A stretch of 14,673 bases of DNA from Gammaproteobacteria bacterium (GTDB lineage: Bacteria > Pseudomonadota > Gammaproteobacteria > SZUA-229): assembly GCA_016191795.1 (NCBI GenBank), contig JACPVK010000396.1:1-14673 (forward strand), given 5' to 3'. Below, piece after piece: positions 1-7,336 of this stretch (positions are counted from its first letter, which is position 1; every line of letters begins with the position of its first letter). The position numbers and the translations under genes are program-made. The notes beneath the pieces were generated by a model that worked only from the letters and a program-made list of their open reading frames with translations, was not told where the DNA came from and searched no databases.

Positions 1-469
1 ACTTCAAACCCAGCTGACTGTTGACGAAATTACCGTCACTGGTGTTCAACATTGTTCCAGCCACTGTCGTATCAGATAAACCCGGAATAATATCGCCGGG
101 CAAGCCTAATTTGCTGTAACCGGCTGTCGTCAGAAAATCCATCTGCCCGGCTGTCTTACCCACCAGCGCATTGGATCCCGCCAGGTTGGCGCCACCGGCC
201 AGCTCAAAACAGATAAATGGGATCATGGTCTGGGTGCCGCCCAGAATACATTGATTGGTCATACCCGCAGCCAGCGCATTCAGGTCCGGCGAAATAGCAG
301 CCATTGCGGCACGTGGATCAGCGAACAAACTGAATACACCACCTGTCAGCGCAACGGCCGAGCCGGACATAAATCCCTGGCGGATAAATTCGCGTCGCGT
401 TACCGGCCGGGCGTGATCGGCATGGCGCAACGGCTCATTGACTTCAAAATGTTTGCGTCGCTTGGCCAT
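1..469 (-). CDS. Tat-exported protein, DUF1501-like, N-terminal part only
   Basis: This is the first 156 codons of a gene whose 3' end lies beyond the left edge. The ATG at 469 is preceded on the minus strand by AGAGG (478-482) with an 8-nt spacer. The protein starts with a basic stretch and then a twin-arginine motif (TRREFIRQG, about residues 24-32), followed by a weakly hydrophobic segment and an Ala-rich cleavage region. This points to folded export through Tat. The mature part contains a FELAGGANLAGSNALVGK-like segment, reminiscent of exported DUF1501/DUF1552-type proteins that travel with cytochrome genes in Gram-negative bacteria. No catalytic residues can be judged from this fragment. 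It lies 22 nt after the stop of the LamG-cytochrome lipoprotein gene, so co-transcription is very likely. The Tat signal is seen directly; the family name is inference. Confidence 0.8.
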   Translation of the reverse strand, partial: MAKRRKHFEVNEPLRHADHARPVTRREFIRQGFMSGSAVALTGGVFSLFADPRAAMAAISPDLNALAAGMTNQCILGGTQTMIPFICFELAGGANLAGSNALVGKTAGQMDFLTTAGYSKLGLPGDIIPGLSDTTVAGTMLNTSDGNFVNSQLGLK

Positions 470-477
470 AAAAAATA

Positions 478-482
478 CCTCT
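478..482 (-). promoter_or_regulatory. Ribosome binding site of the Tat-exported protein gene
   Basis: AGAGG on the minus strand, 8 nt before the ATG at 469. It fixes the start of the edge-truncated gene. Confidence 0.6.
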
Positions 483-491
483 TGATTAAAC

Positions 492-3164
492 TTACTGAAC
501 CAGCATCACTGAACTGCCTAACACAGCAGCGCATGTTGCTTTAACCACTTGTTTGGTACGTACGGTAGTATTCTGAATTTCTCCGCCCGTACAGGCTGCG
601 GTATCTCCATTCGCCGTATCAACATAGATCGAACATTCGTTCAGACCGCGTTCACAGCGCGTCATACAATCGATCAGGCTGTTAAAGTCGTCACTGGTTG
701 AGCCAGTATTATCTTCAAGATCCTGAACAGAATTTGATGACAACATATTTTTAACCACGCTGACACCAGGCTGAGTTGCCAGATTTTTGCTCGGAACACT
801 CGTATCAATATTCATAATAGCCGTCAGCAATGGATTTAAAACACTGTCAGGGCTACTGAAGGCAGTCGATGGTGTCAGGCTAAAATTGAATGCCGGGAAG
901 AAACCGGGATTGGTTTCAACCAGACGATCACAATACGTCATGGCCAGCTGGGCTACCGCCATCTGGTGTGATGACAAATAGGCCTGGATATTTTCCACTG
1001 CCGGCAACTGGCGACGATAAGATGTAAAAATTGCGTTAACCGATGTATTCGTAACCGGTATGCCAGTTACCGCTGACATAGTGGCATTGATTTCGTCAAA
1101 GGTGCGTACGCCAATATCAGAAACCTGTTCCGCGTCAACCGGTGGGTTCGGCACAACCGGATCTGCTTCCACAAAGTTATGCGTGGCTGTGCCCAGCTGC
1201 TCAAAAGACAGGAAGAACTCATCATCATCCGCACCCTTTTCCACAGCAATAACAGTCCCAAGGCTGGATAACAATTGACCATCCACCGTTGAATAATCAG
1301 CGGCCGTGATTGTGGCATTCATATTACCGAACACCTGACCATGTACCGCTTCCTTACCATTAATACCAATGCGCATGCCCTTGATAGTAATGTTAGACGA
1401 CGGCACCCAGGTAGAGCTCAGGTTGATGAATTTGGGTGAACTGAACAAGTAGGCATAATTATCGTATTGTTCCACTTCAAACATGATGTAACTGTCTGGG
1501 ACACCTATACGATCTGCCACCGAGAACAACATCAGGTATTTCTGGCCAACGCCGACTGAATAATTCTGTCGTATATCCGCGGCAGACAAAACACGGTTAT
1601 GTATGGCAACCATGCGCAGCTTGCCACTCCATGCTGTAGCGCCACCACCCTGTTCACTACCAAACACCAGCGGGAAAGAATCATCCCAGGTTGCAATGCT
1701 GCCGCCTTTTTCACCAGCCAGATCCGCATCACCTGTAGAGACACCATTCACGAATATCTGGCGACCGTTGACAGGATCAAAATTCATGACAACATGTTGC
1801 AAGGATGTCTGCAAATCTTCATCGTCGTCGTCAGTGCTCAATTTTGAATTATCCGTACCATCTGTCAGCGTCGTATGATTTATAAAATCATAGTTGTACA
1901 TGGATTGGCCCATGGTGAAATTATGCGTAGCACCACCATTGGAATAGGTAATGATGCTGCGATTATCCTGAGTCACATTCGCTGGCACCACCCAGGCTTC
2001 AATAGAATACTCACCTGTTTGCAATATCCGATCATGAATTTTCTTGCTGGAAGTCGTATCACCCTGGCCTTTACCACCGGCAAATTCAACACCGTAGCCA
2101 CTCACCCATTGATAGCCGCCACTCAATTGCATGTTAACGGCAGGATTAACACCGCTGGTGTCATAGGCTGTTGTGCCTGTACCTTCCTTGAATTCCCATA
2201 GTGCGATGACATTATTTTCTGTCCGGCTACCGCCACTGGCGATAATGGCGTCGCCGAGCTGCATGGCCTTACTGGTTACCAGCGCAGGGTCTATGACTGT
2301 CTGCGGTATCGAACCGGCGAATGCAATAATGGCATTCTTCATAGTTGTTGCATTGGCATTACAATCACTCCAGCAATTGTGAAATTCGTTACGCAAACGA
2401 ATGACCAGACGTGATTTATCGCCAACATCAACATTATTTTCACTGAGATTAATTTTTGCCTTGGCAGCCTCATAGGCAGCATTTACATCTTCATCAGCAA
2501 AGAAGGGGGCCTGCTTGGCCGCGGCGTTACTGGCATGGCAGCCACTGCAGTTGGCTTGCAATATTGGATACACGGTATTCGCAAAAGATGTATTAGATCC
2601 ATCCGTCAAGTCAGGATCTGTTTGGGCAGTAGACGGGAAGTTTTTACTATCACCCGGATCACGAATAAACGGCGCCGTTAAAACTATCGCCCTGCCAGAC
2701 CCACTGCTCGAACCCAGCCAGTTAGTGATATAGCGCTGAATAATATCTGCACACGCTCTGTTATCTGCCAACCAGCAATTATGTCCCTGGCCTACTTTTG
2801 CAACAATAATAGAGTTCGCCGGATTGGTAACATCAACGACAGTCTTGGCATTGTCATAAGCCACATTGATGTCATCTATATTAACAAACATGGGTGACTG
2901 GCCAGTTGAATGGCAGTTGCCACAGCGATCTGCCGTTCTCAGGGGTTCCCAGAATTCTATTCGGAAAGACTGTGCGTCCGGAGAGTTTGGAGCAGGGCCT
3001 TTGTAGACATCTGATGTGTCATTGTTGCCGTTATCAGGGTTTGCCAGAGGCTTGGGACTGTCGCCACAACCAGACAGGGCCAACATTAACCAGGGCATAA
3101 CAACAAACGCCAGAAGCTGTCTGACCGTACGTGCTATAGCTGTTTTTATTTGATTGTTACACAT
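492..3164 (-). CDS. Di-haem c-type cytochrome lipoprotein with LamG-like domain
   Basis: An 890-residue lipoprotein when started at ATG 3164, which has GGAG 10 nt upstream. The signal peptide ends in a lipobox (LSGC, Cys33), so the mature protein is probably outer-membrane anchored. Two CXXCH haem motifs are present: CGNCH at residues 81-85 and CSGCH at 206-210. Each starts a unit that continues with a (D/N)xNxAY segment and ends in an unusual HNCW motif, suggesting an internal duplication. Residues about 319-535 resemble a LamG/concanavalin A-like beta-sandwich (ALWEFKEGTGTTAYDTSG near its start, then YSIEAWV and IFVNG). The C-terminal third is of unknown fold and ends in a Cys-rich segment (CMTRCERGLNEC) that may form disulfides. 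The gene lies between another cytochrome-like gene and a Tat-exported protein. The substrate is unknown. Surface sugar or protein binding by the LamG part is inference. Confidence 0.85.
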   Translation of the reverse strand: MCNNQIKTAIARTVRQLLAFVVMPWLMLALSGCGDSPKPLANPDNGNNDTSDVYKGPAPNSPDAQSFRIEFWEPLRTADRCGNCHSTGQSPMFVNIDDINVAYDNAKTVVDVTNPANSIIVAKVGQGHNCWLADNRACADIIQRYITNWLGSSSGSGRAIVLTAPFIRDPGDSKNFPSTAQTDPDLTDGSNTSFANTVYPILQANCSGCHASNAAAKQAPFFADEDVNAAYEAAKAKINLSENNVDVGDKSRLVIRLRNEFHNCWSDCNANATTMKNAIIAFAGSIPQTVIDPALVTSKAMQLGDAIIASGGSRTENNVIALWEFKEGTGTTAYDTSGVNPAVNMQLSGGYQWVSGYGVEFAGGKGQGDTTSSKKIHDRILQTGEYSIEAWVVPANVTQDNRSIITYSNGGATHNFTMGQSMYNYDFINHTTLTDGTDNSKLSTDDDDEDLQTSLQHVVMNFDPVNGRQIFVNGVSTGDADLAGEKGGSIATWDDSFPLVFGSEQGGGATAWSGKLRMVAIHNRVLSAADIRQNYSVGVGQKYLMLFSVADRIGVPDSYIMFEVEQYDNYAYLFSSPKFINLSSTWVPSSNITIKGMRIGINGKEAVHGQVFGNMNATITAADYSTVDGQLLSSLGTVIAVEKGADDDEFFLSFEQLGTATHNFVEADPVVPNPPVDAEQVSDIGVRTFDEINATMSAVTGIPVTNTSVNAIFTSYRRQLPAVENIQAYLSSHQMAVAQLAMTYCDRLVETNPGFFPAFNFSLTPSTAFSSPDSVLNPLLTAIMNIDTSVPSKNLATQPGVSVVKNMLSSNSVQDLEDNTGSTSDDFNSLIDCMTRCERGLNECSIYVDTANGDTAACTGGEIQNTTVRTKQVVKATCAAVLGSSVMLVQ

Positions 3165-3174
3165 TAGATTCAAT

Positions 3175-3178
3175 CTCC
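3175..3178 (-). promoter_or_regulatory. Ribosome binding site deciding the start of the LamG-cytochrome gene
   Basis: GGAG on the minus strand, 10 nt before ATG 3164. An in-frame GTG at 3182 would add six residues, but its only upstream purine tract lies 2 nt away, which is too close. The ATG is therefore preferred, and it also gives a compact signal peptide. Confidence 0.6.
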
Positions 3179-3222
3179 GCACTGCTTCCTTACAAATGAC
3201 TTATTCCACTAAACTAAATGGG

Positions 3223-4455
3223 TTATGGCCCTTTGCAGTAAGCCGCTACTTTGGCAAACACGTTTTTCATGTTGTAGCCATCATTCTCGAACTCATCCGC
3301 AATGGTGTTGACACGATTACGATCTGTCGTATAACCGTCGGAATCTCGGAAACAGACGGCCTTGAAGGCCTTTTTAACCTGGCAGGTACTGAATGCACGC
3401 GTATTGGCCAGTTCAACTCCTAATGATTTGGCGCCATTTCCAGACGAATGCCCGTTCTCATCCAGGGTTGTATTTGCCCAACCCAATGTCAGCTTGTTCT
3501 GACCATTGCGCCAATAATTAATCCAGCTGTCGTCAGTGGTGACGTAACCATGTGGGAAATTAGTGCCATTGATGTTGTACTTAACAGCAACACCGTTAAC
3601 ATCAAATTTGTCATTCACCATCTGATACTGCAGGGTTCCGGTATCTTCATTAAATTCATATCGTGCAAACGCACCAGCCAGACCATCCATCCCTGCATGA
3701 CAACCGACGCAGCTATTCAAAAACACTCGGCTGTCACCACCAGGGCTACGGGAAACATCGCGGCGCACCCGGTCCGGTACACGCACAACATCTTTCAAGG
3801 GTTCGAGATCGGTACACAAATGGTTCATGAGGGTAAAACGGAACATGGCGCGATTAGTGCCGCCGGAGAAAAAAGCTTCGGCTGCAGCGCGGGTAGTCAT
3901 GACACCTGCCGTTGCCGGATCGGGCAGTGACGTCACTTCGGTTTGGGTGCGCCGTACCAGGGTACTGGTGTTAGCCAGATTAAATCCACCAGACTCAAGA
4001 GCTTCATAGTGATTGTTATTGCTATTGGAATAGGCCGGCAGACCACTGCCAACACCCACGTAGATGACATTATCGGAGAGAACCGTCCTGAAATCTGCAT
4101 TATCACGGATCAAACCAATGACGGTAGCCGTATAGTCATTAAGGGGAACAAATACGTCCTGTGCCTCATTGGTCCAGGGTGCTGCAAAGTTCTTGAGGGT
4201 GACGTTATAAAAGGAGGGATTACCTATGGCAACCATGGCAGCGCCCTGAACATTGCCAGCCAGAATCAGAGCTTCCATCTGGTCTATGACAGCATTGGTG
4301 GGTGGTACACCCGCCAGACGATCATGTATGCGTTTAGCCTGTTGGCGCTCGGTATCACCTGCAAATGCGGAGAATGAGAGTACAACACAGGAGGTAAAAA
4401 TGACACGCACAAGAACAGAATGCCAACTAGCAGTTGTTTTACTACACATCTTCAT
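3223..4455 (-). CDS. Exported mono-haem c-type cytochrome-like protein
   Basis: A protein of about 410 residues. From ATG 4455 it has a Sec signal peptide with likely cleavage after Ala32 (AFA|GD). A second ATG at 4449 is equally possible, since an AAAGGCGAG tract sits directly upstream of both. The N-terminal half (RIHDRLAGVPP, later NPSFYN and APW) resembles planctomycete-type cytochrome-associated domains of the DUF1592/DUF1588/DUF1585 kind. A single CXXCH (CVGCH, residues 249-253, followed by AGMDGLAGAF) should bind one haem c. The C-terminal part has a CQVKKAFKAVC segment and a hydrophobic-aromatic end (YNMKNVFAKVAAYC) like DUF1585 tails. It is the promoter-proximal gene of the minus-strand block, about 58 nt upstream of the LamG-cytochrome start. 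Periplasmic electron transfer is likely. The partner is unknown and the family placement is from memory. Confidence 0.8.
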   Translation of the reverse strand: MKMCSKTTASWHSVLVRVIFTSCVVLSFSAFAGDTERQQAKRIHDRLAGVPPTNAVIDQMEALILAGNVQGAAMVAIGNPSFYNVTLKNFAAPWTNEAQDVFVPLNDYTATVIGLIRDNADFRTVLSDNVIYVGVGSGLPAYSNSNNNHYEALESGGFNLANTSTLVRRTQTEVTSLPDPATAGVMTTRAAAEAFFSGGTNRAMFRFTLMNHLCTDLEPLKDVVRVPDRVRRDVSRSPGGDSRVFLNSCVGCHAGMDGLAGAFARYEFNEDTGTLQYQMVNDKFDVNGVAVKYNINGTNFPHGYVTTDDSWINYWRNGQNKLTLGWANTTLDENGHSSGNGAKSLGVELANTRAFSTCQVKKAFKAVCFRDSDGYTTDRNRVNTIADEFENDGYNMKNVFAKVAAYCKGP

Positions 4456-4857
4456 CTCGCCTTTACAGGCCGCCGGGGGGGCAGCAAATTTACAGATACA
4501 ACATCCAGACCTCAATAATACAGCGCCTGATATTCCGTTTTAGGCAGAGGGAATGTATATTTTTCAACACCCTCCTGGTGAGATCTCCGTCACACTCATT
4601 AAACGCCGATGTGAACCACCTCTCAGAAAACGGGGGCCTCAAAAAATATCTACCCCAAACGAACCATATAACCAAGGCAACAAAAGCTTACTTGAATATT
4701 GTAGAAAATTTTTTATTTAAATCCTTGCACATGATAGTGCTAAGTGCGAAACAGCTCTAGAATACGCCAGGGATAAAGGATTGAGCCCACAAATAACAAA
4801 CATGGCAGGCATCGGCTGCTACCTATATTAGATATCCTTTAAGTAGATTACTTACAC
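4456..4857. promoter_or_regulatory. Divergent intergenic region of about 400 nt
   Basis: This gap separates the minus-strand cytochrome block from the plus-strand TPR/ExbBD operon, so it should carry promoters for both. It is AT-rich from about 4680 onward. For the minus strand, TTGAAA (forward TTTCAA, 4562-4567) is a fair -35 without a convincing -10 at normal spacing. ATAATA (4515-4520 forward, TATTAT on minus) is a fair -10 without a good -35. A short inverted repeat (GCAC-N6-GTGC, 4727-4740) and an imperfect GTGA-N8-TCAC pair (4578-4593) are visible and could be operators, but neither fits a known regulator well. No convincing gene was found inside. Confidence 0.5.
4802..4829 (+). promoter_or_regulatory. 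Candidate sigma70-type promoter of the ten-gene operon
   Basis: ATGGCA (4802-4807, 4 of 6 matches to TTGACA), a 16-nt spacer, then TATATT (4824-4829, 5 of 6 matches to TATAAT). This would start transcription roughly 20 nt before ATG 4858, giving a very short leader. It was found by eye; other AT-rich sites upstream cannot be excluded. Confidence 0.35.
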
Positions 4858-5421
4858 ATGCTTATACCTATTCGTAAAAAATCAGTCATTACTACCTGCG
4901 CAATCATACTGTTCAGCCTCTTTTTCACACAAAACATTAACGCTGAAACCGCCTCCGAAGATCCAGGCAGTAGCGCCCCACAGATCAATCGCAATATCCA
5001 GGATCTCAAAAATAAAATTCTTGAGTTGAACAAGGATTTATTTGTTCTGCAGGAAGAGCTCCTGTTCTCTGCCAACACCCAGGTAAACGTTTTTCTCTCC
5101 ACGGACGCGGGAAATCTCTTTAAGCTCGACTCGGTGCAACTCAAGATTGATGACAAGGTCGTTAGCAACTATCTCTATACAGAACGCGAGCTCAATGCAT
5201 TAAAACGAGGCGGGGTCCAGGGGCTCTATACCGGCAACATGAGTGCAGGGGAGCATGAAATTACTGCCCTCATGACAGGGGTAGGCCCCAATCAGCAAGA
5301 TTACAAACGCGGTGTTAGTCAAAAGATAAATAAAACAGATGAAGCTCTTTATATCGAAATCAAAATTCTGGATAACACCTCCAGGGAACAACCCGATTTT
5401 GAACTTAAAGTCTGGGAATAA
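4858..5421 (+). CDS. Exported coiled-coil/beta protein of unknown function
   Basis: 187 residues and the first gene of the operon. The N-terminus has a basic start, a hydrophobic core and likely signal peptidase cleavage after INA (about residue 29), so the protein is periplasmic. Residues about 43-67 form a probable short coiled coil (heptad-like NIQDLKNKILELNKDL). The rest looks beta-rich: VNVFLSTDAG, SVQLKIDDK, then GEHEITALMTG and a final LKVWE strand. The alternation and the GEHEI turn recall small extracytoplasmic beta-sandwich modules, but no family was recognised. No good Shine-Dalgarno sequence precedes the ATG. The 19-nt gap to the next TPR gene and the shared strand suggest it is a structural partner of the TPR/ExbBD machinery, perhaps through its coiled coil. 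This role is inference. Confidence 0.8.
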   Translation: MLIPIRKKSVITTCAIILFSLFFTQNINAETASEDPGSSAPQINRNIQDLKNKILELNKDLFVLQEELLFSANTQVNVFLSTDAGNLFKLDSVQLKIDDKVVSNYLYTERELNALKRGGVQGLYTGNMSAGEHEITALMTGVGPNQQDYKRGVSQKINKTDEALYIEIKILDNTSREQPDFELKVWE

Positions 5422-5440
5422 GCCAGCTTAGATATCGATC

Positions 5441-7336
5441 ATGGCAAATTTTACCCCTCCCAGATTTTGCATACTGCTAGTTTCGGTATTTTCATGCTGT
5501 ACGACAGTCATTGCAGAACCTGACGTAAACCCAGTCGAAACCGCCAAGGTCGATTACGTCAACAATCTCGCCTACGGCACCTCGTTGTATAATTTTTTTC
5601 AGGATAAATATTTTTCTGCCATTACCGATCTACTGGTTGGAAAACACTACAACCGGCTAAATACAGAAGATAAACAGGCCGAGTTGCTACTCGGTGGCAT
5701 GTACCTGTCATATGGCTTGCCGGACAAGGCATCTTCAATATTTGCTGAACTGCTCGATCAAACATCTATCAACACCCCGGCCAATGTTCGGGATCGCGCT
5801 TTTTTTCATCTTGGTCGTCATTATTATGAAACCAACAGATTACAACCCGCAGAGTCCAACCTTGTTGAAATTGGTGACACGCTAAATAGTGATTACGATG
5901 CGGAACGAATTTATATGCTGATTAATATAATGATCAGTAATTCTGACCCGGAAAACACGCATCCTCTTCTTGATAGAAGTCCTGATGATTCTATATGGCA
6001 TTATTACGCGCAATATAATATTGGTACAGCCTATCTCAGAGCTGGCAAATTCGAAGAAGGATCTGAATTACTTGACGAGATTGGTAGCGAAATAGCCACC
6101 ACAAGCGAGCTTGCAATTATTAAAGACAAATCCAATATCGCTCTTGCATTTGGCGAACTGGCCAGAAACAACCCGCTCCAGGCTAACGATTATTTTTCTC
6201 GCGTTAGAATAGATGGCTCACAAACCAGCAATGGCCTGCTCGGTCTGGGCTGGTCATGGTACAAACAGGCGCATTACAGCCAGGCATTGAGCGCCTGGTT
6301 GACACTGAGTCACCAGCAAATTCCCAGCATCGCCAGGCAGGAATCATTAATCACCATTCCGTATGCCTATGAAAACTTCGGACAACCGCATCTGGCGCTT
6401 GATGCCTACGACCTTGCTATAACGACTTACAACCAGGAACTCACCGAAATACGTAAAATCATTGACGATATAAATAGTGGCAAGTTTGTTCAATCATTGA
6501 AAGATGTATCTATGGGCACCGAATCATCCAATCCATCCAGCGTCATTGGCAATGTAGGAGTTGCCTCAAACAAATATCTGTCACCGCTATTTCTATCAAA
6601 AGATTTTCACACTGCCGTTAAAGATCTGCAAGAACTGACATTTCTCGGATACACTCTCGATCACTGGGAACAGGACATACCCGCGTTACGTTTAATACTC
6701 GAGGAAAAACGCGTCACATATAACAAGGAAATTGCAAAACAGGACCATAAAAAGATTATTGATTCTGCCCGTATATATTTTAATAAACGCAACCAGTTTG
6801 CTGCGATGGTCAGGCAAATAGAGCAGGACGATGATGCTGCAGCATTGGCAACCGACGACGAAAAGTTACTTCTGGAAAAATTATCGGGTATTAAAAAAAC
6901 GCTTGAAGACATGGCGGGGCACCCGGATATATCCGAGCAGCTGGAAAAATTCAGACTCGTAAATGGCATAATTTCCTGGAAACTAAACACTGACTTTCCA
7001 GTTCGCATCTGGCAAACCAGGAAAGAAATGATTGAACTCAATAAAACGAGTGAGAAATTTAATCAAACCATCAATTCACTGTCTGATATTTTCAAGACCA
7101 GACCCGTTCAATATGCTGACTTCCTGATTAAAATAAAGAAACTGGAGGGAGAACTGTCTCAGTTAAGAGCAGATATAGACACCTCAATTAAATTCCAGGA
7201 AAAACAAATCTCGGCCATGTCACTGACTGCGGCCAATCAGTATGTCTCAAAGATAGACGCCTATCTTGACCGCGCCCTGTATTCACGAGCCCGGCTGTAT
7301 GATGCACTTACTATTCCACAGGCTGGCAGCCAATGA
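5441..7336 (+). CDS. Periplasmic TPR-repeat protein (631 aa)
   Basis: The N-terminal signal peptide probably ends at VIA|EP (after residue 25); the Cys19-Cys20 pair gives no good lipobox. Residues about 45-335 consist of degenerate TPR-like helical pairs, for example AELLLGGMYLSYGLPDKASSIF (about 80-101), IGTAYLRAGKFEEGSELL (194-211) and LLGLGWSWYKQAHYSQAL (266-283). From about residue 330 to the end the protein changes to long, charged, helix-forming sequence with probable coiled coils. TPR arrays are protein-binding scaffolds. Placed upstream of ExbB/ExbD/TonB-like genes, this one is likely a periplasmic scaffold comparable in role to the TPR proteins GltD/AgmU or GltE/AglT of the Myxococcus Glt complex. 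No orthology was tested. Its stop overlaps the next start by 4 nt (ATGA), implying translational coupling. Confidence 0.85.
   Translation: MANFTPPRFCILLVSVFSCCTTVIAEPDVNPVETAKVDYVNNLAYGTSLYNFFQDKYFSAITDLLVGKHYNRLNTEDKQAELLLGGMYLSYGLPDKASSIFAELLDQTSINTPANVRDRAFFHLGRHYYETNRLQPAESNLVEIGDTLNSDYDAERIYMLINIMISNSDPENTHPLLDRSPDDSIWHYYAQYNIGTAYLRAGKFEEGSELLDEIGSEIATTSELAIIKDKSNIALAFGELARNNPLQANDYFSRVRIDGSQTSNGLLGLGWSWYKQAHYSQALSAWLTLSHQQIPSIARQESLITIPYAYENFGQPHLALDAYDLAITTYNQELTEIRKIIDDINSGKFVQSLKDVSMGTESSNPSSVIGNVGVASNKYLSPLFLSKDFHTAVKDLQELTFLGYTLDHWEQDIPALRLILEEKRVTYNKEIAKQDHKKIIDSARIYFNKRNQFAAMVRQIEQDDDAAALATDDEKLLLEKLSGIKKTLEDMAGHPDISEQLEKFRLVNGIISWKLNTDFPVRIWQTRKEMIELNKTSEKFNQTINSLSDIFKTRPVQYADFLIKIKKLEGELSQLRADIDTSIKFQEKQISAMSLTAANQYVSKIDAYLDRALYSRARLYDALTIPQAGSQ

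Noticed and set aside
3165..3182. GTG start at 3182 for the LamG-cytochrome gene
   Set aside because: The purine tract before it is only 2 nt away, while ATG 3164 has GGAG at 10 nt and gives a normal lipoprotein signal.
3448..4377. Plus-strand open frames of 160 and 144 codons opposite the cytochrome-like gene
   Set aside because: The minus strand here carries a signal peptide, a CXXCH motif and a recognisable tail. The opposite frames show no motif and are complementary-strand shadows.
4456..4515. TTG start at 4515 for the cytochrome-like gene
   Set aside because: It would put a Cys-rich, non-hydrophobic stretch before a complete signal peptide that starts naturally at ATG 4455 or 4449.
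4578..4593. GTGA-N8-TCAC pair as a CRP site
   Set aside because: CRP sites have TGTGA-N6-TCACA. The 8-base spacing does not fit, and the flanks lack the usual A/T tracts.
4434..4760. Plus-strand open frame of 108 codons in the divergent gap
   Set aside because: It overlaps the start of the minus-strand cytochrome gene, has no ribosome site, and its composition (RLIFRFRQREC and the like) does not look like a folded or exported protein.
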